This document shows positions 43,620-55,322 of a DNA stretch of 64,000 nucleotides, one piece after another. Origin of the DNA: Anisodus tanguticus (taxonomy: Eukaryota; Streptophyta; Magnoliopsida; Solanales; Solanaceae); contig CM067559.1 of the NCBI GenBank assembly GCA_034509755.1, forward strand, positions 41,579,032-41,643,031. Direction: 5' to 3'. A program made the position numbers and the translations under genes. Within the stretch, counting starts at the first letter, position 1; each line of letters begins with the position of its first letter. The notes beneath the pieces were generated by a model, which saw nothing but the letters and a program-made list of their open reading frames with translations, did no database searches and was not told the origin of the DNA.

Positions 43620-45130
43620 GGAAGGAGAGATGGCTGCAAAAGCTGATGGCAAGGCTTGACTCGATGGACAGAAACCAGGCATGATAGGATACAGATCCCC
43701 CATACTATCACACCTCATGAGATGACTCCCCATCTTGAAATCCTTCACAGAGAAACCAAAAGGATCAAATTCAACGGAAACGAAATTGTCAGTAGTGAAC
43801 TTTCGGACAGACACTAAATTTTTAATCAATTTAAGAGCATGTAAAGTATTTTTCAAGAGAAGGGGTGGATTGGGGGGAGACAACGTTTTCTGACCATACC
43901 CTAGAATTGGAATAGAACTGCCATTACCAACAATTATCCCCCGAGGGGTGCTCAAATTGGAATAAGATGAGAGAGTACCTGATTCGGAAGTCATGTGAGT
44001 AGTGGCACCGGTGTCCATATACCAATTTGGGTCCGGTTGAGTTAACCCCAGTGTGTGCATCGCGGCCTCGATATCGGTTTGAGTGGGGCCCACTGCATGA
44101 TGGGGTTGCGGAGGTCGGGGCCCAAGAATTCCTATCCGTGATGAAGCTGGGCCGTAGGCTATTTGTCGCCGCCGGGCCACCGCGGCCGGTGGGCCGCCAC
44201 CGCCGGGTGTTGGGCCGAACTGTTCCGCCGGAATTGGTCGCTAGATTGTAAAGGTCTGGCCCACGCCCCCCCCCCCTGCCCCCACTTGCCATGGGCCCCA
44301 CTCCTGGGCCCAAGGGGGTGGTGGGCCACTGTTCCCTGGATGGGACCCACCGCCTGCTTGCTGACCACTGGAATCGCCGCGTTTGCCCCCGCGGTTTTTG
44401 TTATTATTCTTGCGATTATTTTTGTCGCCACCATGATTATGGTTTTGGCCCAAATTATTAACAAAACCGAAGAACTAGGAGAGGACGCCACCATGACGAC
44501 GGGGCTTGCTCCGGTAGCCGCCTTTTTAGCCAAACCGGTTTCTTCCAAAGTAAGCATGGAGCGGGCTTGATAGAAGTCAGGAAGAGGGTTGCTTTGGCGA
44601 AGGAGAGTTCCAACTCCATTATAGGCCTCCGAAAGACCGGCAACCAACTGTAGAACTAGACGATTATTAGTTATCGGTGCGCCAACATTCCGGAGTTGAT
44701 CCGCCAACTCCTTTAGTTTCTTGCAATATGTAGAAACGTTCGGAAATTCGTCCATTCGAACTAGAGAGAATTCCTGCTCGAGTGTGACGACACATGAATG
44801 TTGGTTGTCTTGGAATATATCACGCAATCTATTCCAGGCAGCCATAGCCGTGGTATCCGGCTCAATAATCGTCTGTAGAAGGTCAATCGAAATAGTGGCG
44901 TAGATCCACCGGAGAACGGTAGCATCAAGAGTAATCCATAACTCAGGATCCTCCGCAGGAAAGGGTCTAGCGGGAGGAATGATGTGATGAAGAACTTGAT
45001 GGGAGATAGCGTGAATTTTAAACAACTCCGCCCACGTCGCATATTGGACGTTTTCCATCTCAAGGACAATAGGGATATTGTTCTTGACGTTAGAAATCAT
45101 GAGGGCAGGATGATAATTGTTCTTAGACAT
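43620..45130 (-). pseudogene. Copia copy 3 gag and protease
   Basis: Gag is open from ATG (45128-45130, MSKNNYHPALMISNVKNN) through DLLQTIIEPDTTAMAAWNR, LEQEFSLVRMDEFPN and LQLVAGLSEAYNGVG. A frameshift near 44460 follows SSPSSSVL. The Asn/Gly-rich basic segment (NNRKNNNKNRGGKRG) is then in another frame, and the protease (43554-44180) in a third. The early gag stop of the 57-kb copy is absent here. Confidence 0.88.
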
Positions 45131-45280
45131 ATTGAAAGAACAAAGAAGGAAGGGAAATTTAAGAGAGGTTTTTGAGAGCGGAAGACGAATTTTGGAAGAG
45201 AAACCCGAGGGGGGGTGGGGTGTCTCGGCCGAAATTGAGAGGACAAAAGTTGGGAGAGAAAAACTTTTGTTTAGACCTAG

Positions 45281-45293
45281 TCTCTTGATACCA
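45281..45293 (-). promoter_or_regulatory. PBS of Copia copy 3
   Basis: TGGTATCAAGAGA on the minus strand, touching the LTR end TTTCA. This site is deleted from the 57-kb copy. Confidence 0.8.
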
Positions 45294-45675
45294 TGAAAGA
45301 AATAATCCCATTGATTATTTTCATTGATTGAATAGATATATATACAGGTTACAAAATAGGAGAATCATATTCCTATTCTATTCCTAAAACCTTATTCTAC
45401 CATAATTCTAACTATACAATTATGGTAAGTGTATATCCTAATTATGGTAGTGTATATCCTAATTTAGGTAACAAATACGCTACAATATACACAAAATATA
45501 CTTTCCTTAATATACAAATCGCCCACGCTTTGTTGGGGAAATCCCGTGATGGGCCTCGCCGACTTGGGTCACCGCTTTGCTTTCGCTTTGGGCCCTTCGT
45601 CTGTATACCTATGATATACACTGAATATACATGTATATTCAGTGTATATCACGGGTATATTACCTTTGTTTAACA
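45294..45675 (-). repeat. 5' LTR of Copia copy 3
   Basis: 382 bp, TGTTAAAC...TTTCTTTCA. It contains a perfect 40-bp palindrome at 45612-45651 (TGATATACACTGAATATACA plus its inverse) in U3. Confidence 0.88.
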
Positions 45676-47780
45676 GGTTCCTTTGCATTTCTTCTTGTGG
45701 TCTTGAAATTGGGCAAAGGTTTTGACCTTCTTACTAATACTGTCACAACAGAACTATTTGTATTGTGTTGGATACAGTGAGATGCAAATTCAAGTTCCTA
45801 AGCAAGAAATAACTAAACAGATGAAAATTTAATAAAATAAGCTAACAAATTAATTTTACAAAAAAAGATGATTACTTCAAAATACATGAGAAGGATAAAT
45901 TGGTAGCAGCAATACCATTCTAAATGAAACATTATTTCTACTATATGCAGAGACTGAGGTCATAATTCTAACAGCTAGCAGACCAATACATTTGTGTCCC
46001 ATCCAATTATAATGTCATAGTAATTAGTGCTATATGGAAGACCGATTTCAAATCTCAAAAATAAATATCAAACACTCATATTTTTTTTTATTGTTTTAGC
46101 CTCAAAAATCAACATCAATATCCAACAAATCAAAATGACATGAATAATTTTACCTGATACAATTATTGATTTATTCTCCTCTTTGTACCCCTAAATTGAA
46201 GGGAGTGAAGCTTTAATAGGTAACTTTTTGACACATTTCAGAGGTAAATACCAAAATGGTCCTTAATGTATGTATATTCTTCCCTTTCGACCCTTGAGCT
46301 CGTACTACTTATCAATATACTTCAATTTGATTGCGTAATGTTTTCCGTCAGAAGAGTCTTGATCTTTGATGATTCATATGGTACATCTGGCCAATGGTTA
46401 AAAGGTCAATATATAAAATCTAAATTGTGTTTATTATATAATTAATTAAATTCTATACATTGAGAATCATAGACATCCATTTTTGTTAGTTTGATGACGT
46501 ACGTGAAGAAAACTAAACATACCTAGATATATTCATATATCTCACATACCGGTAGAATTTGTCCTTTCTTTTGATAAACTACTTTTTTAGTAGGCAAAGA
46601 TGTTTTTTTGGCATTATCTTGAATGACACAGTCCGGAACCTAAATCACCCAATAAAAGACCAAGTGAACCAAAATAGTCCAACAAAAAACAAAGTTACCA
46701 AAGTACCCTTAGCGTAGTAATTTACTATGTTATTAGACTTAAATGTAACGGCTCAGTTAAATCCAATAACGCAGTAAATAACCGCCTTATTGTGTTTCTT
46801 TTTTTCCATCTTTAGTTTAATTTTTTACACTTTTTTCGTACTTTGTCCATAGATTAATCATGCTTCAAGACTCCGAAATTTCAATATTTTATATAGAACC
46901 TGGTTTTGGTTTTTTTTTGTCCGATTAATAATGTAGGTTCAATACATTAAGGATACGTAAAACTTCAGGTCGTAGTTTTAGTGGTTGAAAAGTGTTGGAA
47001 ATAGTTTTTATTTGAAAACTTGTTATCATTAGCTTTAAGTTTTTTATTATTTAGGGTTTAGATTTAAGCATGTTATTTTAGTTAATGTATAACCTGATTT
47101 CGAATATGCTGCAATTTTTTTTGTAATTATTTTAGGATGCACCCGAGTTAGTTATAAACGATAACAATGAGTAAAATAAGATTTAACATTAAGAAATATA
47201 TACACAAAAGATATATTATGTACATAAACTATGAAACTTTAGTATGGGTCCCACACGTAGTAGACTTTAGAATACCCCGAGGCCTGAGTCTATCCCCACC
47301 ACCCTCTGACATCGTCCCCATCCCTCTTTCTCCTCTTAATAACTGGGTGTTCTAAGCCATGATCACTCGTCACTTTTCCCCCCTGCCCTTCCCCTTCTTC
47401 AAAGTCAGAACCATAGCGTGTTTGTTGCCGACAGCTACGATCGGAGCCAATATGTCAGGATTAGTAGGGTCAACCTCAAAATCATCATCCTCCTCATCCT
47501 CACCAGGAGACGAGTCCGCAAGCGCCGAAGGATGAACCTGAAAAAACATATAAAATTAATACAAATTTTAATTTCTATTGAATACATAATTTTTTGTTAA
47601 AAATAAAATCTGTGTCGACGGGTTTCTGAGAGGTCCTAAGAGGGGTCTGGTGTATGACCTAAAACAGTCTCATGAACGGGATCTTGTACAACTGGAGCTG
47701 GAGTGGTGTGTTGTTCGAGGTCCAAATAACTACTAAAAAATTAAAGTAATATTCAACTTATATTGAATAAAATAAAGTTT
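45676..47780. other. Intergenic, mostly unrecognised
   Basis: AT-rich. Includes a dispersed repeat (46230-46273). No gene supported; short frames at 47167-47355 and 47418-47600 resemble nothing known. Confidence 0.4.
46230..46273. repeat. Dispersed repeat, copy 2
   Basis: Partner of 9435-9479 (GACACATTTCAGAG ... GGTCCTTAATGTATG). Confidence 0.6.
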
Positions 47781-47798
47781 TACTAAAAATCTTATTTG

Positions 47799-47888
47799 TG
47801 GCTCGACAGGCTCATGAGAAGACACATGTGGCTCAGCAGACTCATGTGAAGACACATGTGGCTCAGCAAGCTCATGAGAAAACATCTG
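47799..47888 (-). repeat. 30-bp tandem repeat, three copies
   Basis: Units of GTGGCTC(A/G)(G/A)CA..CTCATG.GAAGACACAT in tandem. On the minus strand one frame reads repeated AEPHVSSHE, so it may be the Pro/Glu-rich tail of the adjacent mobile-domain gene. Confidence 0.75.
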
Positions 47889-48239
47889 AATGGGTGGCTC
47901 TGATGGACCTACTATTGGCGAATCCTAAATATAAGAAATTACAAAATAATAAGTACCATAAATATTTAAAATAAGTACTTTAATGTTTTAAATAAGTATT
48001 TTAAATACTAATCGAGATAAGAAACTCCGAGAAATCAAGAAACCTGGGACCGTCTACATTTCTCACTGGCCGCTCCTCACGTAATAATGCGTGAAGAGCA
48101 GCCAATTCATGTTATCATGTATCCCGAAATACCTATTTTGTCTATGTTGAGATTAAGACTCGGGTATATCCATAGATAGCCGCGTCGGCGTAAACGCATG
48201 TCTCGACCGTAGGGTTGAAGTTGACGGGCGAGCTAAGCT

Positions 48240-49800
48240 GCAGTTGGGCTCGAACGGGAGCGGCCTCAACGTCCACCTCCTGGCGCCACCTGATACTGAC
48301 CCTCTAGAACAGGATCATGCATAAAGCTAGCATCTCCTGCCTGCCGGATACCGTCCCCAGCTATCCATACAATCTCCCCAGCAAGCCACGCGGTCTCGGG
48401 GTTAGATATATGGTCTAACCCTAATATATGATGTCGTTGTACAGCCATCAACTGTATTTGTTTTAAACAGTAATAAATAGTTAATATTTTAAAGTAATAA
48501 TTAAAACTATTAAATCAATCAAAGTGCGATAAACTTACCAACGTCGCATACTGCCACGCGAGTGAAGCGTATCTTATATGATCCGGGGGATGTAAAACGG
48601 GGTTGCCAATCAAGCAACGTGTGATTCGGTGGTACCACAACATGTAAACCTCAATGGGAGTCGCATGATCGACATCCGCTAGACTACCCAACCTCTACTC
48701 CCAACGACCGAGCAGGATGCCCATAAAAGTTAGAAATGCATTATCGATGGGCGATCGATCATCCCGCTCGTGGTGGCGATGCTCATACTAAACGCGCGGG
48801 GGGTATACTTTGTCGATGCCCAAACTGTCGTAAGACACAGTCAGACATATGGTCCTTAACAATGTCCAAGTGTATCAATAGACACAGCGACATCCACACG
48901 GCCTGACCAGTCCAGCAAAATGCCGGAAATCGATCCAAAAACTCAGCGTACGGGGTCCATAAAAATAGTTGTATAAGATATAGCTACGAATTAGTGATCA
49001 GAAAGTAGAAAATAAAATAATTAAAGTAATAATGTAAAATTAAACAATTTTACCGCATTGTTCGTCATGAGATCAAGCTGGTCCCGGAATAAAAGAATAT
49101 TGTGGTGAATATCCATATCCTGGTCAATCCCTGCCATCCACTTCCACACACAGGGCTTCTCATCCGAGAGGTCATGCCTAGGTACAAGCTGAAAAGGCAG
49201 CATCCCATCCCACACCCATAACTGAAAGCGATATTAAAAATGTGATTTTTTAGTTGTCGTTTCAAGAGGTATATTTAGATTAGATTAAAGTAGCACACAC
49301 TTAAATATATTACTTGGAGTAGAGCGAAAAAATCCATACACATACGACCAATGGATGCTCGGCATAGACATCGGTAGAGGTATGCCAAAATAGCACCACA
49401 CAGTTGTACTCTCCCAAACAGTCCAGATCCTCTAAGAAGATCAAATATCGTAAGCTAACAAAGGCACCCGCTGTGTTTATGAACATGATGCCCTAAATAT
49501 AATGAGCAAGTACAGACTGGCATGACGATTAAAAACCACCTGATCAGTGTCGTCGTAAGCAGGAGGAAAGTCACGCAAATACTGGCAGAGGGCACTAATC
49601 CTCACTCGACTTTGTCTCGAGATAACACTAGGGTCCACATGCATGAACCCAGTGAGCTTAGTCAACTCCGTCGTCCATGTCCTACTAGAAATAGGCTCAA
49701 CCCAATTGTATAATGGCTCTCCATCTGCCAGCAATCCAAACATGACCTCAACATCATGAAGTGTGATCGTGTAACGACCCTTCCGTTCGTTTTTAGCTAA
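48240..49800 (-). pseudogene. Plant mobile domain (PMD/MAIN-like) gene remnant
   Basis: Transposon-derived plant mobile domain, often annotated as serine/threonine phosphatase 7 long-form homolog. Visible pieces in order: ITLHDVEVMFGLLADGEP and WTTELTKLTGF (49477-49790); GEYNC then ILAYLYRCLCRAS and MDFFALLQ (about 49310-49430, frameshifted); WDGMLPFQLVPRHDLSDEKP then HNILLFRDQLDLMTN (49021-49215); and a C-terminal part at 48266-48451 (MMAVQRHHILGLDHISN). Frameshifts and stops occur between pieces, though some gaps may be introns. Likely a dead gene or transposon cargo. Confidence 0.7.
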
Positions 49801-50680
49801 AACCCCTTATTTGACTATATTATCCTTCCCGTAGACTCAGTGTGGGGTTCATGATATGCGGGAATAGGTGGCACAGATCTCGAGGCTCATTTATGTGACT
49901 ATCGGAAGAAAAATCCAAAATAGTCACATTTCATCTGCTATTGTTCCTGATACTTCCTCCCCTTGACAAGTATGTTGCCTTTAAGTAGCAATCTTCCCAC
50001 CACTTCATCTCTTTCCAATCATCCAATGTAAACTCGTTTGAAATCTGGCATCACCAAGCCTCGCCCGTTGCTTTTCTTAAATACGACTACTCAGGAAATT
50101 GAACCATCTTGTTTATCTCAGGCTATCAAAAATCCAATTAGGACTCTTAGGACTTATCTATTGTAGTTGATGTATAACTAGAACTCTTAAACTTTATCAT
50201 GTATATCTAGGATTCACATATCTCTATATATAAATGTATGTAATCCCGGCTCCAGACTATTGAGCCATCACCAAAACTTTCTCACTCCCCGAAAAATTCC
50301 CAGTTAGGTGTCTCTACAACTGAGTTTTCCGTGATACTCAGTACACTTTTCCCAAATTCCCTTCATCTCCCAATAGACGAATTTTTAACTTCTTCCATAG
50401 ATGACTATTTGTTCATTTCCTTGTCTATGCTATTTCGATATAGGCCTGGATCGCATGTTAGGATGTGATAGATGGTTTACAAGGCACAATCCCTTTTTAA
50501 ATACTCACTCTGAGCCATTTTTGTCGATAAATACCGTGTGTAAGAAGTTTTGTCATGTCCGCTAGAACTGGTCCAAAATGTGCTAGATCGATACGAGGGA
50601 TGCTCGACAACCTTCTCCCTCTCTTTAATAAAGTAAATAGAAAGTATAGTTGAGACTGAGAGAGAATAAGTATACATCAA
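49801..50680. other. Intergenic, no gene seen
   Basis: No supported gene between the mobile-domain remnant and the SINE. Contains the opposed 50477-50686 frame, which has no known similarity. Confidence 0.4.
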
Positions 50681-50797
50681 TAACATACTCAGTGTAACTC
50701 CACAAGTAAATTTTTGGAAAGTGTAGAGTGTACGCAGATCTTACCCCGACCTTGAAAGATATAGGGGTTGTTTCCGGTCGAGAGGTTGTTTAGAGAG
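50681..50797 (-). mobile_element. SINE fragment, second copy
   Basis: Contains CTCAGTGTAACTCCACAAG and GTGTACGCAGATCTTACCCCGACC, the same family as 36315-36413. Imperfect flanks TAAGTATACATCA (50668-50680) and TAAGTATATCATC (50798 on) suggest a TSD. Located 220 bp downstream of the Ole e 1-type gene stop. Confidence 0.65.
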
Positions 50798-51016
50798 ACT
50801 AAGTATATCATCTAAAAAAGGTAAACAGTGTATCCAGTCGACTAGTTGAGTAAAGATTTCCAATTAATTCATGCATGCCTTTGCAAGTAATTAGTACAAA
50901 ATAAAACCATCAACTCATCCAGCATAGATAAATTGTTTATTTGCAAAAGGGCAAATTGAAAACAATCATTAAAAATGAAATAAAAAAGACCATTTATAAA
51001 TAAAGGAAGCACTTAA

Positions 51017-52568
51017 TTAATAGTTGCTTTGGTCTTTATCATCATCAGTCTCCAAATTATCATCATCATTAGTATTAGGTTCATCACACATGGGAGTTGT
51101 GTAGTAGAAAGGGCTAAGCACATATTTGAGCAAGTCTCGGTAAACCACCGCCGGACGGTGGAGCTTTATGCCGGATTTTCCTCCGGCGAAGTCAGTGGCA
51201 ATGTTGCAAACAGGGTCAGGTGAAGAAACTAATCTCACAAAACAATTTTGTGGCTTAATTGTTTTGCCATGACAAGTCCTATTGACAATTAAGTCAAAAA
51301 TTCCAGCTTCATCTGTGAGGTCACTTCCGTAATACATCACTCTTCTCCGCTCGTCCAGGCATGTCAGTGATACCACACTACCTGCAAGAGAGTCGAAGGA
51401 ATTCAAGATTTAGAATCACTGAGTTTAGAATAAATGTAATTTGTTAGATATATTTATGCCAAGTGTGGCAGACAGTTTGAGCTGAATTTGAATGGGTCAA
51501 AATGGGATGAATTTATAAATAGGTTATTGTTTGCCGCTGCTCAAAGTTTTAAGGGGAAGTCACACAGTTGGCCGCTTGGACAAATATATTTACAGCTTCT
51601 TGCCAATATACATATATTATACATATGCCGATAATTTTGTTTGAGTGGACAACTATTTATGTTAATTTTTCAAAGTTAATAGGTTAAAATGAGCTAAACA
51701 ATTAGTCATAATACAACTCGCACGACTCTTACAAAATTTTAATTTCTTTGTTTGTTTTCTTATAATAGGTTTAGGTACTAAATAAAATAATAAAACTTTT
51801 TTCTTATTCTTTATTATTGCAATATATAACATATCAAATAAAAAATATAATTTTTAACAAGATTTCTCATGAGTCAATTTATGCTAGTATATGTTTAGCC
51901 CAAATCAACCAAACTTTTAAATGAGTTGAATTTGGGTGGGTCAGTATAGATAGAATTAACAAATGTGATCTGCCCAAACTTAATCGGTTTTAGCGGATCA
52001 TATTTTTATGAGCTAATCTTGCTATCTTAATATTTTGCATTTTAATTTTTTTGCACATATATGCTATAGAAGAAGCCATTTTAGATTGATGCAAACCATA
52101 ATTTAGACGATTCCTCCTCTTGATCGTGTAGAGGGTTAACCAGTGGTGGATTCAATAATTGAATTGTGAGCTGAATGAACATTATATATAGGGATGGCAA
52201 GCGGCGCAGAGCGCTGCGGTTGCGGGGCAAACCGCATAAACTCAAGCATAATTTGACAATTTCAACCCTCACCACCCCGCCCCACATAGACCGTGTTAAA
52301 AAAATCGTGTAGATAGAGTTAGATATACATTTGGACCTACTTTTTTAATGCAAAACTCGCAACATTTAAATTCTGAATCTGTCACAGTAAATTACATACC
52401 TTTGATAGCTTTGGCACCATCAACCCATTCATTCCATCCCTGAGTACAATCTTGGCAAAGAACTTTGCCAGTAATATGCATAACATCCATTGCTTTTGAG
52501 GCTTCAATGAAATTAGAAAGCACCAATATCAATGAAGCTGCAGCCACAACCATGAAAACAGCCTTCAT
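51017..52568 (-). CDS. Pollen Ole e 1-like secreted protein, two exons
   Basis: Exon 1 is 52400-52568 and exon 2 is 51017-51381; 534 nt encode 177 residues. The start is ATG at 52566-52568; the codon two positions upstream is TTG, not ATG. Residues 1-26 (MKAVFMVVAAASLILVLSNF...) form a signal peptide. The mature part carries the Ole e 1/extensin-family words GKVLCQDCTQGWNEWVDGAK, GSVVSLTCLDERR and TDEAGIFDLIVN, with conserved Cys pairs. The tail is acidic (DDDNLETDDDKDQ). Donor CAAAG/GTATGT, acceptor TTGCAG/GTAGTG, phase 1. Probably an apoplastic or cell-wall protein of unknown biochemical role. No breaks seen. Confidence 0.9.
51382..52399 (-). other. Intron of Ole e 1-like gene
   Basis: 1.0-kb GT-AG intron. 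Near 52187-52300 it contains TAGGGATGGCAAGCGGCGCAG and GCGGTTGCGGGGCAAACCGC, resembling a hAT-type transposon terminus of Solanaceae. Confidence 0.7.
52187..52300. mobile_element. hAT-like terminus in intron
   Basis: Begins TAGGGATGGCAA, with GCGGTTGCGGGGC/CACCCCGCCCC inverted words. Only one end is identified, so the extent is approximate. Confidence 0.4.
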
Positions 52569-52779
52569 CTTCAAATTTCTCTCTTAATTTCTTCAAGGAA
52601 TATTTGTTCAATGATAGAGGATAACATGTTTATGAATTTATATATAGTAGTTGTACTTTATTTTCAAAGTAATTTTGAATAAGAGTTATATGTGTCATGG
52701 AAGGTCACTACTTATGTCGTGCCAACCATAATTTGGCATTATACCGAGAGGCTTCTATATGAGTAGAGTATTAAATTAA

Positions 52780-53822
52780 TAATGTAGCATTTCAATTTAT
52801 GTGACATTATTTTCTTATTAGTATGTTTCAAAAAAGTATAGTAATAACACATTTCTATATTTGGATATAATTTAATTTTAAACTTTTCATTTTATATTTA
52901 TATATGAGAAGTTTTTATAGTCATACATATATTATATCATGTAACTAGAGGCGAGCTAGAGTGTAGGTTACGAGTTCGTCCGAAAATAGTAGCTTTGGAA
53001 GGTCCATACCCTGTATTTGTCTTAAGAAATTCATTGAAAATGTATAATTTTTAATTTAGAGGACCACAAGTTTCAAAAGTGTTATAATTATAAAAATTTC
53101 ACAGCAGGTTTAAAATCACAAGTTTCAAAAACCAAACTTTTATTTTCAAATTTTATATCAAGTCAAATTATATCACATAAATTGAAACGAAATAAGCTCC
53201 TAACATGGATTATTGTTTCTACATGTATACTTAGATAATGTCTCTTAGATATTTGGTCTGGAAAGAGAGCATTTTTTCTGATTTCCCGATTCAGCAGTAT
53301 AATAATTTTATTTGATTATAATCTGGGTCATCGATACCACGAAATAAAAAAACTAAACTCACACAAAAAGAATAAATCATGAGTGACTCTCACGATCTTA
53401 GTCAACCTTTATTTATTTGGTTGAACATGATAAGGAGAGCTTAATGATTATTCTAAATTTTAGATGAAATAGTTTAACTTTAACTAAGAATGTCTTATAA
53501 GTACCATCTTAAATAATGATTTTTAGTCCTTAATTGTTTCTCTCATTGACGGATAAAACCAAATTTGGATCGACGAAAAGATGCTAAGCTGCAAATTAAA
53601 AGTAAAAACAATTCTTGTGTCATCTTACATGTCATATTTTTCTTTTTGATTGTTCTTAAAAAATGTCATTCTTTCTTATTAAGAAATAATCTAATTTTAA
53701 ACTTTCTATTTTATCTTTGATGAGATAATTTATAACTTATTTTAGACCATATTATTTTTTTAAAATTTATTTTTTAAACTATGTGTCAATTCAAATGTCG
53801 CACATAAATTGGAATGGAGGGA
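52780..53822. mobile_element. Stowaway-like MITE remnants
   Basis: Inverted words CATTTCAATTTATGTGACAT (52788) and ATCACATAAATTGAAACGAAA (53170), and a clear right end CGCACATAAATTGGAATGGAGGGAGTA (53798-53824). Probably two nested or adjacent MITEs. Individual limits are not resolved. Upstream of the Ole e 1-like gene. Confidence 0.45.
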
Positions 53823-53825
53823 GTA

Positions 53826-54687
53826 ATAACTGCTTATAAATTTTGATTGGGTTAATAGCAGTTTTGATCTTTCAGTTATCGGTAATCCTTAATTTAGTCC
53901 TTATGATATCTGAATAAACACATTTAATAATTAATTACTTAAAATGTGCACTTTTGAACTTTGATATCTTTGTTTATGAATATTCACATTTTTTTCATTA
54001 TTATTATTCGTTTCATTGTTTAATTACTCATGTGTTATGTTAAATTTGTATCGTTATTCCATATTTAAGGGTAATATACTTCTAAAAATAGCTCAACTAT
54101 AATATATTTCATACGTAAAGGCATAAACATAGACATTTTTATTAATTGAATATCAAACGTGTTAAGTCATATATTACAAGGACCAAAATCAAATTTTACC
54201 AATAATTGATAATCCAAAATGCTATTCTCCCATATCAATGATATGTTAGTTCATTGGAGTCAAGTTTGCGTCCCACAAACACTGCACTGTAAGTAACTTT
54301 GTAAGTTTATTCCGCTTGCTGCATAATAAATCTATCACCAATAGATCATTATTTTTAAAGGCGTTTTTGGGGTGAGTTTCGGGTGGGAGTTTAGTAAAAA
54401 TGCACTGCGACGATCTAGGGGGCAAATGTATCGTAAAGAGTGTAAGACCCATCGGTCTGGAAGTACGCTTGGGCGTTGGGCGATTTTTATTTTGGGGCAT
54501 AAGCCCAAAAAATCTCTCCTAATTAAAATTAAAATTGCTAAACAAATTCTTAATTTAATTCCAAAAAACACAAAGTTCAGCTATTGTTATTAAATTCTAA
54601 GAAGTTAAAAAAATTAAAAATCAATTTGTTTATTCTTAACCTAATTTTTATTCTTTCTCTTCGTCTTTCACCAGATAAAGGGTAAAG
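53826..54687. other. Intergenic, no gene seen
   Basis: AT-rich. Opposed short frames around 54246-54593 overlap one another and have no recognisable domain. Confidence 0.4.
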
Positions 54688-54760
54688 ATGATCGATGTGC
54701 AAACTACAAAGCAAAAGCGCATCATCCTTCATCACTTGATCGATTTCGATGCTTCTAATG
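54688..54760 (+). CDS. Possible first coding exon, unknown protein
   Basis: ATG with a purine-rich leader (GGTAAAGATG) encodes MIDVQTTKQKRIILHHLIDF then DASN, followed at once by a consensus donor ATG/GTAAGT. The upstream TTTCTCTTCGTCTTTCACC is 5' UTR-like. No following exon was identified, so this may be a captured or orphan exon. Confidence 0.35.
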
Positions 54761-55293
54761 GTAAGTTCCTTATTTGCTTTTCAAGTTAGTTTATAAATTT
54801 TTACTCATTTTTCTAAAAGAAGTTTGATTAGTTTTATTAGATGAAGCAGTTTTGATTAGGCTTTTAGTCAATTGTTGACACTAATTAACAATGAAGCAGT
54901 TCTATATTCATTTTCATTTATTTTATATTTTTTTGAAATTTCTATGTAATTTTATCTTTTTATTATTTATTTGTATTATATGAATTTAAAAATATTAAAA
55001 ATTAAAGATCATGTACGCCGAGCGCCTCGAGACTTATGCCTTACCGCATCAAGTAAAACGTCTCGCCTCGCGTCCATTTACCTGATTGTTTGTTCATTCA
55101 TTAAGAAGTCTTGTTCCTCCATTACCTCTCGCCTAACACGTTTACAAGGCTTATTAAGTATTGTAATGGTGTAATTACCCCCGAAAGGACCTATTTTTGG
55201 ATGCAAATACATGTACCATTAAGCTTTGGTACTTCTAGCTAGATTTTTTTTCCAGTTTCAATTTCGTTTTGCTTATTCATTAAAAAACAACAA
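54761..55293. other. Non-coding, GCGCCTCGAG repeat fragment
   Basis: Near 55015-55145 there are CGCCTCGAGACTTATGCC and TCTCGCCTCGCG words that look like a dispersed repeat. Otherwise AT-rich with no gene. Confidence 0.35.
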
Positions 55294-55322
55294 GGGGGGG
55301 GGGGGGGGGGGGGGGGGGGGGG
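55294..55322 (+). repeat. Poly(G) tract
   Basis: 29 consecutive G residues. Such tracts are rare in plant genomes and difficult to sequence; length may be inexact. Confidence 0.9.

Larger units (their letters stand above)
43612..45675 (-). mobile_element. Copia family A, copy 3 (3'-truncated)
   Basis: Minus strand: 5' LTR 45294-45675, PBS 45281-45293, gag from 45130, protease (WYMDTGATTHMTSE near 44020) and the start of the GAG-pre-integrase region. It stops at the word for AISPSM near 43615, where the 57-kb copy continues WHARLGHP. Integrase, RT and 3' LTR are missing. Confidence 0.9.

Noticed and set aside
45676..45800. Continuation of Copia family B pol after the reversed fragment
   Set aside because: No integrase or RT words could be read in any frame, so a simple nested insertion is not supported.
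47799..47888. CRISPR-like array
   Set aside because: Contiguous 30-bp repeats with no spacers, in a plant genome; simple tandem repeat.
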